A stretch of 64,000 nt of DNA from Nostoc foliaceum FACHB-393 (GCF_014698505.1 NZ_JACJTD010000008.1:1-64000); one strand, 5' to 3'. Shown: positions 7,990 to 17,374, numbered from the stretch's first letter. Numbers and translations are program-made. Notes: generated from the letters alone by a model not told the origin.

Positions 7990-9585
7990 TTAATTGATAG
8001 GTACACTCCACCAAGCTAAACTATAAGGTTGAGTCGATTCATTTAACTTTTGACGAAATTGGACGCGGATTTTGTAATTGCCAGTAGCAGCAACGGGGCA
8101 GAAAATATGTTCTACACTATCAATTTGGCTGACTGAGGAACAAACAGTACCAGCATCTGAATTTTGAGCATCGGCTTTTACTAAGTATAGGTCGAGATTA
8201 TTTAAGCCGCGATCGCGAAAATTTTCGCCCATGTCATATTGCTGATTTTTATTTTTATCGTTGAGTTCTACTAATCGATCCCAATTAAGGGTAACAGCAA
8301 CAAAACTTCCCTGCTTTAACGGTTTGGCTAATATATAGTCAACATACGCTCCAACATCCACTGTGCGATAATCCCAACCAATAGCCGGCACCGCAGCTGA
8401 TGCCTGCCATTGACCAGCACTAAATTGCTGATAAGCGCGAAATACATTTAAATGACCCGCTCCCATTTGGGCATCTAAGGGAATCTTTGGATCTTTATAA
8501 GCATCAGAATCTAGCCAGTTTTGATTTTGTTTATCAATTAGTGTTCGGCCCATTCCCAACCGTAAGCCATCGCCGCTATCTAGGATTTTGTCTGCTGAAT
8601 TTAGCAATACAGCTTTCATTACTTGATGACGCCGAGCATCAATGCTCCAGTTGCGTTGTTTTGTCCGCATCTGTCGGTCAGCAAGTTCCTGCAAGAGAGC
8701 AACAGTAGCTGTAACTTGAGGCGCTGCAAAACTCGTACCTGTAACCTTATTCAATTTGCCATCTGGATTGAGCAAGGGAATATTATTCCCAGGAGCAACT
8801 AAACTGATAGCGCGACGCCCATCAAGATTAAACTCCTTGCCAGCTAGCCTTCGACTCGCTCCTTGGTTAGCACCTGCCAGATTAGCCACGTCTACTTTGT
8901 TAAAAACTCCCCCTCTGCGAGATGAAAAAGCCACGTTCATTCCGTTAAAATTATCTGTAGGAATGGGAATACCGCCCTTACCTTGGTTGCCTGCGATCGC
9001 ATACAAAACATCATGAACGCGACTAGACCAGTCAACACATAAAGTTAGTAAAGCATTGCCATCTAAAATAGCCTCTGGTCGAGGATCGCGGCTCAGAGGT
9101 TCACCAAAGCTAAAGTTAATGGCACGGACATCGCCACTATTTTGTAGCGCTATGTGCTGGGCCGATAAGCACTCTTCTGGCTGACCCATGTTTTTAGTGG
9201 AACCCACCGCAGAGGAATACAGTCGCGCTCCCGGAGCAACTCCCGGCAAAGCTTTGTCTTGACTCACCATGACACCAGCAACATTGTAGGCATGGGGATC
9301 AACACCGCTATTAGACTTAGCTGGCCCATTGCGTAAGAAAACCGCTGCTAAAGATATGGCGCGATTTTTAGACACCGCCTTATCCCACCCAAACATTCCC
9401 GGTCGGCCAATTTCCACTTGACCAATAGCAATCTTACGACCGATTAAATTATAAGGAGGTTGGTGTAGCTTCAGAGCATCAATGCCGTTAGTTCCTAAAG
9501 CAGATTCTAAAGCCGAAGCAATTACCGGCGCACTCAGACAAGATGCACTTAATCCCCAAATTATCCAAGTTAGTTTTTTTGTCAT
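7990..9585 (-). CDS. Secreted S8 (subtilisin-like) peptidase with an altered catalytic Asp motif
   Basis: A 531-residue protein with a signal peptide (about residues 1-25). The catalytic serine motif GTSFAAPQV is intact, as is the oxyanion asparagine in YAIAGNQG. The histidine block DPHAYNVAGVM keeps the histidine but departs from HGTHVAG. The position expected to hold the aspartate motif reads IAIGQVEIGRPG, so Asp appears to be Glu. A beta-rich domain fills the last 150 residues. It may be an active variant or a damaged protease; sequence alone cannot decide. Its start codon sits inside a tcatttg/tcattgg STRR array. It lies upstream of, and co-oriented with, the serpin gene. Confidence 0.75.
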   Translation of the reverse strand: MTKKLTWIIWGLSASCLSAPVIASALESALGTNGIDALKLHQPPYNLIGRKIAIGQVEIGRPGMFGWDKAVSKNRAISLAAVFLRNGPAKSNSGVDPHAYNVAGVMVSQDKALPGVAPGARLYSSAVGSTKNMGQPEECLSAQHIALQNSGDVRAINFSFGEPLSRDPRPEAILDGNALLTLCVDWSSRVHDVLYAIAGNQGKGGIPIPTDNFNGMNVAFSSRRGGVFNKVDVANLAGANQGASRRLAGKEFNLDGRRAISLVAPGNNIPLLNPDGKLNKVTGTSFAAPQVTATVALLQELADRQMRTKQRNWSIDARRHQVMKAVLLNSADKILDSGDGLRLGMGRTLIDKQNQNWLDSDAYKDPKIPLDAQMGAGHLNVFRAYQQFSAGQWQASAAVPAIGWDYRTVDVGAYVDYILAKPLKQGSFVAVTLNWDRLVELNDKNKNQQYDMGENFRDRGLNNLDLYLVKADAQNSDAGTVCSSVSQIDSVEHIFCPVAATGNYKIRVQFRQKLNESTQPYSLAWWSVPIN

Positions 9586-9624
9586 TTGTCATTTGTCATT
9601 GGTCATTGGTCATTGGTCATTGGT
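9581..9624. repeat. STRR heptamer array overlapping a start codon
   Basis: Six consecutive copies of tcatttg/tcattgg. The first copies contain the minus-strand ATG of the subtilase gene (9583-9585), so the array forms its translation initiation region. Confidence 0.75.
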
Positions 9625-9759
9625 AAAGAATTAGGAGTTAGGAGTTATTATTCTCCCTCTGCTCTCCATTCCCCAAAAAAGCCGGGATCAAAGTTATGAG
9701 TCTTGCTCAATGTTTTGTTACAATGCGTACAGACGAGGACGCTTAAAAACCCACTAGCC

Positions 9760-10467
9760 ATGACCCAAAACCTATCTCAAAAGCCCATTGTAATTTCTCC
9801 ATCTATCCTATCAGCCGATTTTAGTCGTCTGGGTGACGAAATTCGCGCCGTAGACGCGGCCGGAGCAGATTGGATTCATGTTGATGTCATGGACGGTCGT
9901 TTTGTACCTAATATTACGATAGGCCCTCTGATTGTGGAGGCGATTCGTCCGGTTACGACCAAGCCACTGGATGTCCACTTGATGATTGTGGAGCCAGAAA
10001 AATATGTAGAGGGATTTGCTAAGGCGGGTGCCGATATTATCTCTGTACACTGTGAGCATAATGCTTCCCCACACCTGCATCGCACCTTGGGGCAAATTAA
10101 AGAGCTTGGTAAAAAAGCTGGAGTTGTACTTAATCCTGGTAGCCCTCTAGAGCTAATTGAATACGTTCTAGATTTATGCGATTTAGTACTGATTATGAGC
10201 GTCAACCCTGGTTTTGGTGGTCAAAGCTTTATCCCTGGTGTATTACCCAAAATCCGCAAGTTGCGTCAAATGTGTGATGAACGCGGTCTTGACCCTTGGA
10301 TTGAAGTGGATGGAGGACTCAAGGCAAATAATACTTGGCAAGTTTTGGAAGCGGGAGCTAATGCAATTGTCGCCGGATCAGCTGTATTTAACGCTAAGGA
10401 TTATGCTGAGGCTATTACATCGATTCGCAACAGCAAGCGTCCTACCCCAGAATTAGCCAAGGTTTAA
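9760..10467 (+). CDS. rpe: Ribulose-phosphate 3-epimerase
   Basis: Interconverts ribulose 5-phosphate and xylulose 5-phosphate in the Calvin and oxidative pentose phosphate cycles. The TIM-barrel protein shows all family motifs: [14 protein letters not shown], the metal-ligand [30 protein letters not shown] and EVDGGL. An upstream ATG in frame at 9703 would add 19 residues ([19 protein letters not shown]). I prefer 9760 because [15 protein letters not shown] matches the usual cyanobacterial start and length of 235 residues. A strong terminator follows at 10505. Confidence 0.95.
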   Translation: MTQNLSQKPIVISPSILSADFSRLGDEIRAVDAAGADWIHVDVMDGRFVPNITIGPLIVEAIRPVTTKPLDVHLMIVEPEKYVEGFAKAGADIISVHCEHNASPHLHRTLGQIKELGKKAGVVLNPGSPLELIEYVLDLCDLVLIMSVNPGFGGQSFIPGVLPKIRKLRQMCDERGLDPWIEVDGGLKANNTWQVLEAGANAIVAGSAVFNAKDYAEAITSIRNSKRPTPELAKV

Positions 10468-10504
10468 TTCAGTTTTGGATTAAATGTACTCCACAAAAAT
10501 TAGG

Positions 10505-10534
10505 GTGGGCAAATTGCCCACTTTATTTTTATTT
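10505..10534 (+). terminator. Rho-independent terminator of rpe
   Basis: GTGGGC (10505-10510), loop AAATT and GCCCAC (10516-10521) are followed by TTTATTTTTATTT. This is a classical intrinsic terminator 38 bases after the rpe stop. Confidence 0.85.
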
Positions 10535-10539
10535 AGACG

Positions 10540-10577
10540 TAAAAAACTGGAAGTTATTCAAGTTTTGAACTTCCAGT
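10540..10577 (-). terminator. Rho-independent terminator for minus-strand transcripts
   Basis: ACTGGAAGTT (10546-10555) and AACTTCCAGT (10568-10577) form a 10-bp stem. Read on the minus strand it is followed by TTTTTT. It faces the rpe terminator and closes the transcription unit arriving from hetP or the small frame at 10735. Confidence 0.75.
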
Positions 10578-10734
10578 AGTTGCTATATAAATTGAAAATT
10601 TAGAAACCAGAGATAATCCAGGTTGGGAGGACTAGGATTACAATAGTCGAAAGAAAAGCGTATGAACTACTAGTTCTACCAGCCACGACAACGATTTTAC
10701 CGAAACTTTTCTATTTCCGTTTCTGGTATTGGTG

Positions 10735-10920
10735 TTAAGCGTTTGCTTTATTAACTAAAGCAACACCAATCACAGGATAAGAAGTTTTATAAGCATTACT
10801 CGTACCGTCTGCAGTCGGTGAAAGCTCTGTAAAGTTTGGATTGGGAGAAGCTACCGCTCCAAATTCTCTTTGCTCAGACTTCCTCGAAAATAGAACCACC
10901 AGTAGCAACGGTTTGATCAT
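10735..10920 (-). CDS. Possible small protein, unknown
   Basis: A 61-codon frame between hetP and the minus-strand terminator at 10540. The C-terminal half (SPNPNFTELSPTADGTSNAY, then PVIGVALVNKANA) looks protein-like, but the N-terminus is doubtful and no ribosome-binding site precedes the ATG. A second frame directly upstream reads DDQTVATGGSIFEEV then stops, which may mean a frameshifted older gene. The terminator 160 bases downstream argues that something here is transcribed. No family recognised. The rest of 10468-11246 is AT-rich and holds only the two terminators. Confidence 0.3.
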   Translation of the reverse strand: MIKPLLLVVLFSRKSEQREFGAVASPNPNFTELSPTADGTSNAYKTSYPVIGVALVNKANA

Positions 10921-11246
10921 CGATCTTGGACTAGGAGTTATTTACTCCATGACATGCTGACTACTTTTGTAATCAGTTTGATTTACTTCATAGTCAGAAC
11001 TAATCATTGATTTTATTTTTTAAAATTAACTTGCTTGCCGCCAATCACCTCTATTTTTGTTGAAGTTGTAGTTTTTATTAGTTTACCAATCTCATCAATA
11101 TATATTTGCCATTTTGGCAGATTTTTTTAAAAAATATCAAATGAATCACCGCTATAGAAAACCTGCCATGCTAGAAATTTTTAATTAGCATAGCAGGCTC
11201 TCCTTTCAGGCACTCTAGGGCAGAATCTATTGATTCCAAATAGCCT

Positions 11247-11720
11247 TTAATTGAATCCACAGCGTTTCAAGGAAATATCTTGAGTACTTTCTGGCTTTAT
11301 TTGCGATTTCATTGATTGATGATCGTTAATTTGTTGTACCAATCTCTGATCTAAACTACCACCACGAATTTCTGATTTTTGCTTTCCGACTACTTCCAGA
11401 TAAGCTAGGTCTTTGATTTTGCTTAAACAACTGGATGATACATTACTATCAGAGATTGAATCATTACCATGCTTCAGCATTTTTATATTTTCACTTTGCT
11501 GGTGATTTGACCTACTGGCTTTAGAGTTTTCTTTTAGCAAACGATTATAGGTGCGATATGGAATGTAATGGAGAGGATTATAGCCAGCAAATCGCAGCAT
11601 TAAAACACATGCCCAGGAATATTTTCCAGCAAGGATTGCTTCAACTACTTTATCAAATTGTTGAGCTTTCACTGTTTTGTCTAAGTTACTACTAATGCCA
11701 GCAATGTCTTGATTCATCAT
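11247..11720 (-). CDS. hetP: HetP, heterocyst commitment protein
   Basis: A 157-residue protein whose residues about 20-65 contain the HetP-family core [19 protein letters not shown] followed by [19 protein letters not shown]. The remainder is a polar, low-conservation tail, as in Anabaena HetP (about 160 residues). HetP acts downstream of HetR to commit cells to heterocyst differentiation, and paralogues modulate timing. Three points favour hetP itself over a paralogue: its length, its position directly downstream of hetC remains on the same strand (the hetC-hetP order of PCC 7120), and a HetR-type operator in the upstream region at 12181. The protein looks intact. Confidence 0.85.
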   Translation of the reverse strand: MMNQDIAGISSNLDKTVKAQQFDKVVEAILAGKYSWACVLMLRFAGYNPLHYIPYRTYNRLLKENSKASRSNHQQSENIKMLKHGNDSISDSNVSSSCLSKIKDLAYLEVVGKQKSEIRGGSLDQRLVQQINDHQSMKSQIKPESTQDISLKRCGFN

Positions 11721-12782
11721 AGTTTTTAATTATCTGAGATGAAGTAAACTAGTTTAGTTTTTGCGATTGTTGGTGTTTCAATTGAGGCTTACAAACTGCT
11801 TAGTTAGTGAAAGGTAAGTTTTTACCTTTTGTCTTTTCATATGACTGGTAGGACAAAAGTCTCGCGTGGCTCTTGGTAGATATAATTTGTCCTTTTAAAC
11901 TTTTTCAACTCCTAATTCAACAAATTTTATCTGTTCAAGCGTTTGTATTTCTTACTACTGCTGAATTAGGCATTTTCCGGGAAATTTGCATATTTTTTGG
12001 GTTAGTAGAGAAAATTTATTTATTTTGGGTCGTTAACAACGCTATTCGTCTTTATACTATTTTTTGCCATTAATGTCATCTACTAAATTAGTAGATTGAT
12101 AAGTTAAAGTTACTGAATATATTTCAATACTTATATGCATATTGTGCAACTTTTAATTTTGTCCCCTTTTGCTAGTTTATGAGGGGTCTTACCCCCCACA
12201 CAATATCAATTTAAACCTTTTATTATTGTCGAGTCGCTAGAAAATATTACCATTAACCATGAGGCAAAACAACTTCTAAAAATAGTAATTTTATAGAGGC
12301 TGTAAAGAAATGAGCAGCCATAAGTATTGAAAATATATTTTAAATATTTTCAACTATATAATATTAGTTATTGACTTTGTAAATCTTGATTTACAAAGCC
12401 TACGGTCTTAGCTAATCTAAATAAAATAGCTGTAAACTGCTCATGAAATATTCATGAGCATCATCTAGGAATCACAGATAGCCTAGTTCTGAAAGATAAT
12501 TAGTGATGAGTAGTAATACAGAGATTTTTAACTATCATCAACTTAGTTAAGCAAAACATCTATAATAAGATGTTCTTAACAAAAAAATGTAGGCAGCTAA
12601 ACTTATACATTTTTAGATAAATTGATTAATAAAAATAAAGGTAATTAACAGAGTATGTTGCTAAACTAATTCGGCAACTTTTTATATCTATATTAATATT
12701 TAATATATTCATATAAGTGAGATTAAAAATGTATCGGTAGCTCTGCTAAATACTAAGAAAAACAACTAATTACTAGAAGCTA
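11721..12782. other. Long upstream region of hetP
   Basis: About 1.06 kb, very AT-rich and without credible coding sequence. It separates hetP from the hetC remnant and contains the HetR-like box at 12181-12197. A long leader upstream of hetP is in keeping with the locus in PCC 7120. Confidence 0.6.
12181..12197. promoter_or_regulatory. HetR-type operator upstream of hetP
   Basis: GAGGGGTCTTACCCCCC is a 17-base interrupted palindrome. From memory, the HetR site upstream of hetP in Anabaena PCC 7120 is GAGGGGTCTAACCCCTC, which this matches at 15 of 17 positions. The half-sites GAGGGGT and ACCCCCC have one mismatch. It lies about 460 bases before the hetP start codon, in an otherwise AT-rich stretch where such a G/C block is conspicuous. 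Confidence 0.75.
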
Positions 12783-13561
12783 TTAATTAGTGCCTTGCTT
12801 TAAGAGGAGACCTCGGTCTAGAACAAGGATATAGTCGACATGATGAAGGTGATACAAGCTTGATTAATCTAGACTACGTTCTGTTGAAATTGGTGGCCCA
12901 AATCGCTATCTAGGGTACTAGTTGCTTTATCTAAAATTAGAATTGCTGTGTTCTTAATCAGTGCGCGAGAAAATGAAGCAAGAATAATTTCTCTGAGTGA
13001 TTTTCGGTAATGCCACAATGTTCGCCAATAGTGACATAAGGAGAGTTTCTCATCCTTGAGGGCATTCAAGTTTTCGGTAAGGTCTAATAGTAGGACATAT
13101 CCTGTCCAGCTAGCTTCACCTATGGCTGGATTACTTAATGTGCGATCGCCTTTAACTCGCCAGACAACTGGATAATGAATTTCTTGCCAATTAGCTATCC
13201 ACGGGTTATAATATGAGTCCAGCTTGCTAAGACTCGCCCTCACTGCTAGCACTTCCAAGAGCAAGTGAGTTAAAGCCTCTGGTTTAATAGTTACGTTTGA
13301 CAGAATTAGCTGCACCCGACCCTGGCAAACTGAATAGAGAAAATTTGTATTGTCTTCAGTTTTCCCATCTAAACCGTAGATAGTTGCCTCCTCTCTTAGT
13401 TGAAACTCATGGAGAACACAAACTTGGGTAAGTTGCGATTCTAGGTTTGTATCCTCTGCAACTAACCTCAAAAATTTGAGTATAGCCACTTTTGGAGTGG
13501 GAGACTGTTGGTTACTTAATTTCACATCTCCCCGAACTCTTGATGACGAAGAGGAGTTCAT
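12783..13561 (-). pseudogene. hetC: Remnant of hetC (ABC exporter), internally deleted and frameshifted
   Basis: An open frame of 230 codons (13561-12869) has an N-terminal region of about 190 residues fused abruptly to the end of an ABC ATPase: FSRALIKNTAILILDKATST. The Walker B neighbourhood is present but the catalytic Glu is Lys. Walker A and the membrane domain are missing. In the adjoining frame the signature region is still traceable (IGEHCGITEN before a ruined LSGGQ). After the stop at 12869 a third frame at 12854-12783 continues the ATPase tail as YHLHHVDYILVLDRGLLLKQ. Full HetC is about 1,040 residues, so most of the gene is gone. Its position directly upstream of hetP supports a hetC origin. 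Confidence 0.8.
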
Positions 13562-14016
13562 GGTTTAACTTCGGTTTTCTGGGTAAACTTACTAACTTGT
13601 GCAACGTGGGTATTTATAGAGCAAAAAAATTGATAATTCTTTCGCTGATTTGGTTTTACATGATTACAATAGCCTATGTAAAACGCAATTACTTGTGTTT
13701 TTAATCACCCAATGCTTCAATTTCATTTCTCAGATTTATGGCTAAAGCTAGTAATAGTTGCATTTTTTGAAAGAGTGGTCTTGAATTCTCAATCCTTCAA
13801 CTCTTACCATTACTGAAAATTTCCTTCGCTTCCGGAAATACTCGGAAAATAAAATCACAAATCTAGACTCTGCTTTCTTAGATGAAGACAGGCTAAATTT
13901 GGCATTGCGCACAGTATATATGTAATGTGCTCAATGGAATACGACCGTTCGTAGGGACGCACAGCTATGCATCCCTACGTGTGTTGGATCAAAACGAGAA
14001 CCGTTTTGATAGCCAA
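13562..14016. other. Intergenic region upstream of the hetC remnant
   Basis: AT-rich DNA with no reading frame and no GTA-N8-TAC NtcA site that I could find. It contains a REP palindrome at 13951-13978 close to the stop of the GH116 gene. Confidence 0.5.
13951..13978. repeat. REP-type palindrome
   Basis: GTAGGGAC and ATCCCTAC arms enclose GCACAGCTATGC. A member of the window-wide GTAGGG...CCCTAC family, placed just after the end of the GH116 gene. Confidence 0.65.
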
Positions 14017-16422
14017 TTAATCAATAACTAAGTAAATTCCCCAAATCGCCATTGCCCGTAAGTAAGTGCTAGCACGGAAAGTACCAGCTGCGGTGATAGC
14101 TTCAGGTGTGCGAAATTGCAGCCCATTGTTGTAAATTTGCTCCACTACAGCTTGTGTCAACCTTAATGCTTCATCCTTCATTCCCATTTGCACGAGAAAA
14201 GCTGCCAGCCCAAAGTTTATACCTGTCCAAACTTCTAGGGGATGAGTAGCTTTGGGGTTTTCTGGTGAACCGTCAGGACGAACACCATTAGCAGCACCAA
14301 ACTCACCATTGCAGAATTTTAAAAAGCAGGCATCATAAACGGTTTTTAGGGTAGAGAGGGCGCGATCGCTCGGTACAATATCAGGTAAGTCCAACAGACG
14401 AGCATAAAACTGTCCACACAGTTGATCTGCCATCACTACATCGGAACCACTTTCACTATCAAGTCGGTAATATTCCCCATTCCAGAGTTTTTCTTGGTAG
14501 ATAGGAAGAGATTGTTGTAACCAAGTTTCATAGATGGATTTTTGAACCGCCAAGCCGCCAAGGTCGCCAAGGTTGTGAGTTGATAAAATATCACTAATTG
14601 CGATCGCAGCCTCTAGCGCCGCCAACCACAACCCCCCACAATAGGCACTGACACCCTGTAACCGCCAATCATCAAAGGTTTGGTCAGGCGCACCAGAATT
14701 TTCCGGAATTCCATCGCCATCAATGTCAAAGGTTTTCAGGTAGTCGAGGGTTTGAACGATCGCATTCCAGCAATCTGCTAAGAATTCTACATCGTCAGCA
14801 CCCGTGAGCAGAAAATCACGGTATACTTGCAAGACAAAATCGCTACCCAAATCCTTCCACAAATTGCAGTCTTGATAGCTGGTGTAGTTGGTTTTCTCCC
14901 AAACGTGTTCATTTGGTGCGCCTAAATCGTGGGGTGTTGCACCTGCGACTTTGCGAACTGCGATCGGGCTTTCTGCCTTAATTGTCATGTAATAGCCAAT
15001 TATCCTGGGTGTATCATCACCTTGAGGAATCGCCCTTGCAAATGCCCGCATCACCGACTTTTCTAATTCTGGAAACAGCATCAGCAGGGCAAAAGAGCCG
15101 TATAATCGCACATCTAAACTTTCATACCAACGGTAATCTAGGCACTCCAGCACCGCAAACTGACCGATGGGGTCAAGTTCTGATGCTGCACTCCAGAGAG
15201 TACCGCCACTGGTAAGGTCGTAAAGCTCATTAAATAGAGCCATCTTAAACCAGTTGGGTAAATCTTCCCGGTCGAGAATCGGTTTTTGCCAAGCTTGAAT
15301 TTGCGATCGCCAGCTTTGGTATTCTTGTAACGCAGTCGATGCGATCGTCCAAGCGTTGTTTCCACTTTTACCAAAAAAGTCTGTATATCTGCGGTAATAA
15401 TTAACCCCGGCGGCAAATTCTGTGATTGGCAAATCCCAAGCAAGAACAAAGGGGATTTCGAGAGTTTCGCCTGGTTGGAGAGTGAAACGGAGTGCCATCG
15501 CAGCCCCTAATTGTTCACCTTCTGCTACTGGATTTGCATCTATATAATTGGGCAAAGAACCATCTTTCGCAAAGCTTTGCCACACCTCATCACCCGTACC
15601 TTCAGGATTCCAGCGAGTGTGGTGAAATACTTCCACCTGGGGATGCTTAACTGTAGCAATACACCAAGTTCCGTCACCTTCTTGCAAAGCATCACTACCA
15701 ACCCGACCTAAAACACAGCCAAACTGTTGTGTATTTTCAACTATCTGGTTATGGTTCCCTTGACTTTCGCCCCAGCGCGGTTGATATTCGTAAACCGGAC
15801 TACCATCATCGCGTACCCGCACTTGGGGAGATTTGAGAGCGTTTGTAAACCAGCCCACCATATTTTGCCAAGTCAGCATAATGCTGAGAGTAATCGGTGC
15901 ATCTGTGGGGTTGTGGGCATTCCAGAGGAATATCGCCACAGGGTAGCTAGTTTCTTGGTAATTACCTGCCCATATTGGCGAAAATTGCTCACAAGTCAAC
16001 TGTGTTTGAAATACATTTTCATACACAAACCAGCTACGTGGGTATAGCGCGTGATAATTACCTGTCCCTTGTTTACCGGGAGTTGTCGGATACCATTGCC
16101 AAGCTTTGAGAGTGTCATCATCTGGCGCTTGGGTAGATAAAGCGTAGGCTTGGGAAGATGTGCTATTGGATTCAAACACACTGAATTGACAAGCGGGAAC
16201 GTTTTTGAAGGTATGCTCACCGCCATCGATGTGCCACAGGTTAAAATCTCCCCGTGAAGAACGACCGATGCAACCTGCACCAAAGCCACCTAAAGGCATA
16301 CCATGCCAAGGGCCGTCATCGATATTACTTGCGTAGCGGACGGTATAAGGTTTGTCCCAGCCTAAGCCGATAGGACGGCTCCAAGTACAAGAAGGAATTT
16401 TCACAGAGAGTTGATTTGTCAT
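14017..16422 (-). CDS. GH116 family glycosyl hydrolase (bile acid beta-glucosidase-like)
   Basis: An 801-residue enzyme related to non-lysosomal glucosylceramidase GBA2. The N-terminal beta-domain (about 20-340) contains GMPLGGFGAGCIGRSSRGDF. The C-terminal alpha/alpha-barrel (about 400-795) contains FNELYDLTSGGTLW, whose Glu fits the nucleophile, and DQTFDDWRLQGVSAYCGGLW, whose Asp fits the acid/base of the family. HPLEVWTGINFGLAA closes the barrel. No signal peptide or transmembrane segment is seen, so a cytoplasmic beta-glucosidase acting on glucosides or glucosylated lipids is expected. The substrate is unknown. The start MTNQLSVKIPSCTW is the only reasonable one. Confidence 0.88.
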   Translation of the reverse strand: MTNQLSVKIPSCTWSRPIGLGWDKPYTVRYASNIDDGPWHGMPLGGFGAGCIGRSSRGDFNLWHIDGGEHTFKNVPACQFSVFESNSTSSQAYALSTQAPDDDTLKAWQWYPTTPGKQGTGNYHALYPRSWFVYENVFQTQLTCEQFSPIWAGNYQETSYPVAIFLWNAHNPTDAPITLSIMLTWQNMVGWFTNALKSPQVRVRDDGSPVYEYQPRWGESQGNHNQIVENTQQFGCVLGRVGSDALQEGDGTWCIATVKHPQVEVFHHTRWNPEGTGDEVWQSFAKDGSLPNYIDANPVAEGEQLGAAMALRFTLQPGETLEIPFVLAWDLPITEFAAGVNYYRRYTDFFGKSGNNAWTIASTALQEYQSWRSQIQAWQKPILDREDLPNWFKMALFNELYDLTSGGTLWSAASELDPIGQFAVLECLDYRWYESLDVRLYGSFALLMLFPELEKSVMRAFARAIPQGDDTPRIIGYYMTIKAESPIAVRKVAGATPHDLGAPNEHVWEKTNYTSYQDCNLWKDLGSDFVLQVYRDFLLTGADDVEFLADCWNAIVQTLDYLKTFDIDGDGIPENSGAPDQTFDDWRLQGVSAYCGGLWLAALEAAIAISDILSTHNLGDLGGLAVQKSIYETWLQQSLPIYQEKLWNGEYYRLDSESGSDVVMADQLCGQFYARLLDLPDIVPSDRALSTLKTVYDACFLKFCNGEFGAANGVRPDGSPENPKATHPLEVWTGINFGLAAFLVQMGMKDEALRLTQAVVEQIYNNGLQFRTPEAITAAGTFRASTYLRAMAIWGIYLVID

Positions 16423-16503
16423 CGCCTAATGTTACAGCGTGCAGTTACGTCCATGAAGACTAACGCGATGTGCGATTTTTCTCAAGGGGCGAGGCACAAC
16501 GAT

Positions 16504-16532
16504 GTAAGGACATGGCATTGCCATGCCCCTAC
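16504..16532. repeat. REP-type palindrome
   Basis: GTAAGGACATGGC and GCCATGCCCCTAC arms surround ATT. It lies between the divergent GH116 gene and the gene at 16596. Confidence 0.65.
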
Positions 16533-16595
16533 TTGGTAATTTTGTTGTATATGTGGGCACTCTAAAGTTAAGCCACATACTGGAGACTAATTTCT

Positions 16596-17069
16596 ATGTC
16601 CACAGCCCCAATTAGTGCAACACTAGCGCAATCAGAGAGAGATGCTGTGTTGGAAGCGATCGCCACCATTAAAGAAAAACTACCATTTTTGATTGATTTA
16701 AGTAACGAGGAGCGGAAAGCTTTACCCAAGATGGGAGATAAAAGCCGCGCCTTTGTCAGCAAAGCATTGGAGGTGGCGACACAGAACCCAGAGTTTTTAC
16801 CGCGATCGTTTGACCTCGATGAAATGCGGAAAGACGTAAAATTATTTGAAGCTTTGTATCCAGTATTGCTGTCTTTGTCACAATTACATGAGTTGCTGGA
16901 TGATACATCTATAGCAGTAGGCAGTGAAGCTTATGCAGCCGCGTTGCAGGTGTATAACTATGCCAAAGCTAGTGGACAAGGTGCTGGTTTAGATGCAGTA
17001 GTTGAAGAAATGGGGCAACGGTTCGCCCGTAAATCTCGGAAATCCAAGCCTCAAGCAGCAGCGTTGTAG
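16596..17069 (+). CDS. Conserved hypothetical protein, helical
   Basis: A 157-residue soluble protein, predicted largely alpha-helical, with a basic C-terminal tail (RFARKSRKSKPQAAAL). It contains LPFLIDLSNEERKALPKMGD and SRAFVSKALEVATQNPEFLP. Codon use looks native, with a HIP1 site inside. The divergent upstream neighbour is the GH116 enzyme. The downstream space to 17605 is repeats: a 35-base palindrome, two copies of a 50-base module and two REPs. No function recognised. Confidence 0.75.
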   Translation: MSTAPISATLAQSERDAVLEAIATIKEKLPFLIDLSNEERKALPKMGDKSRAFVSKALEVATQNPEFLPRSFDLDEMRKDVKLFEALYPVLLSLSQLHELLDDTSIAVGSEAYAAALQVYNYAKASGQGAGLDAVVEEMGQRFARKSRKSKPQAAAL

Positions 17070-17139
17070 AAAATAGCTTGGCGATTGCACTTCTAAGGTG
17101 CAATGTTGAGGTTCAGAACTCGGATGTTGCAGTAAATTG

Positions 17140-17174
17140 CTCGGCGTTCCGAGTTCGGAACTCGGAACGCCGAG
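17140..17174. repeat. Perfect 35-base palindrome
   Basis: Two 17-base arms, beginning CTCGGCGTTCC and ending GGAACGCCGAG, meet around a single central G. This is an unusually GC-rich and perfect inverted repeat for this region. It stands in the repeat field after the 157-residue gene and could form a cruciform or an RNA hairpin. Confidence 0.8.
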
Positions 17175-17186
17175 ATCAGAACTCAG

Positions 17187-17310
17187 AACTTCATGCTTAC
17201 AACAGCAATATCCGAGATCCAAAGGTGAATGATGGTGAATAAAAGGCGATCGCTCGTCCTTTGAACAGCAACGTCTGAGATCCAAAGGTAAATGATGGTG
17301 AATAAAAGGC
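17187..17310. repeat. Two tandem copies of a dispersed 50-base module
   Basis: Both copies carry agatccaaaggt followed by aatgatggtgaataaaagg (17212-17250 and 17277-17312). Related modules recur at 22044-22100 and 23667-23722. They mark the boundaries of the accessory island. Confidence 0.7.
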
Positions 17311-17374
17311 GAATTTTTTCCTTAATATCCTCTCTTCATAAACCTAAAAAATAAAGCCACAACAAATATCTGGC

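Noticed and set aside
11873..12073. 66-codon plus-strand frame upstream of hetP
   Set aside because: AT-rich, antisense to the hetP leader, hydrophobic by composition only, no ribosome-binding site.
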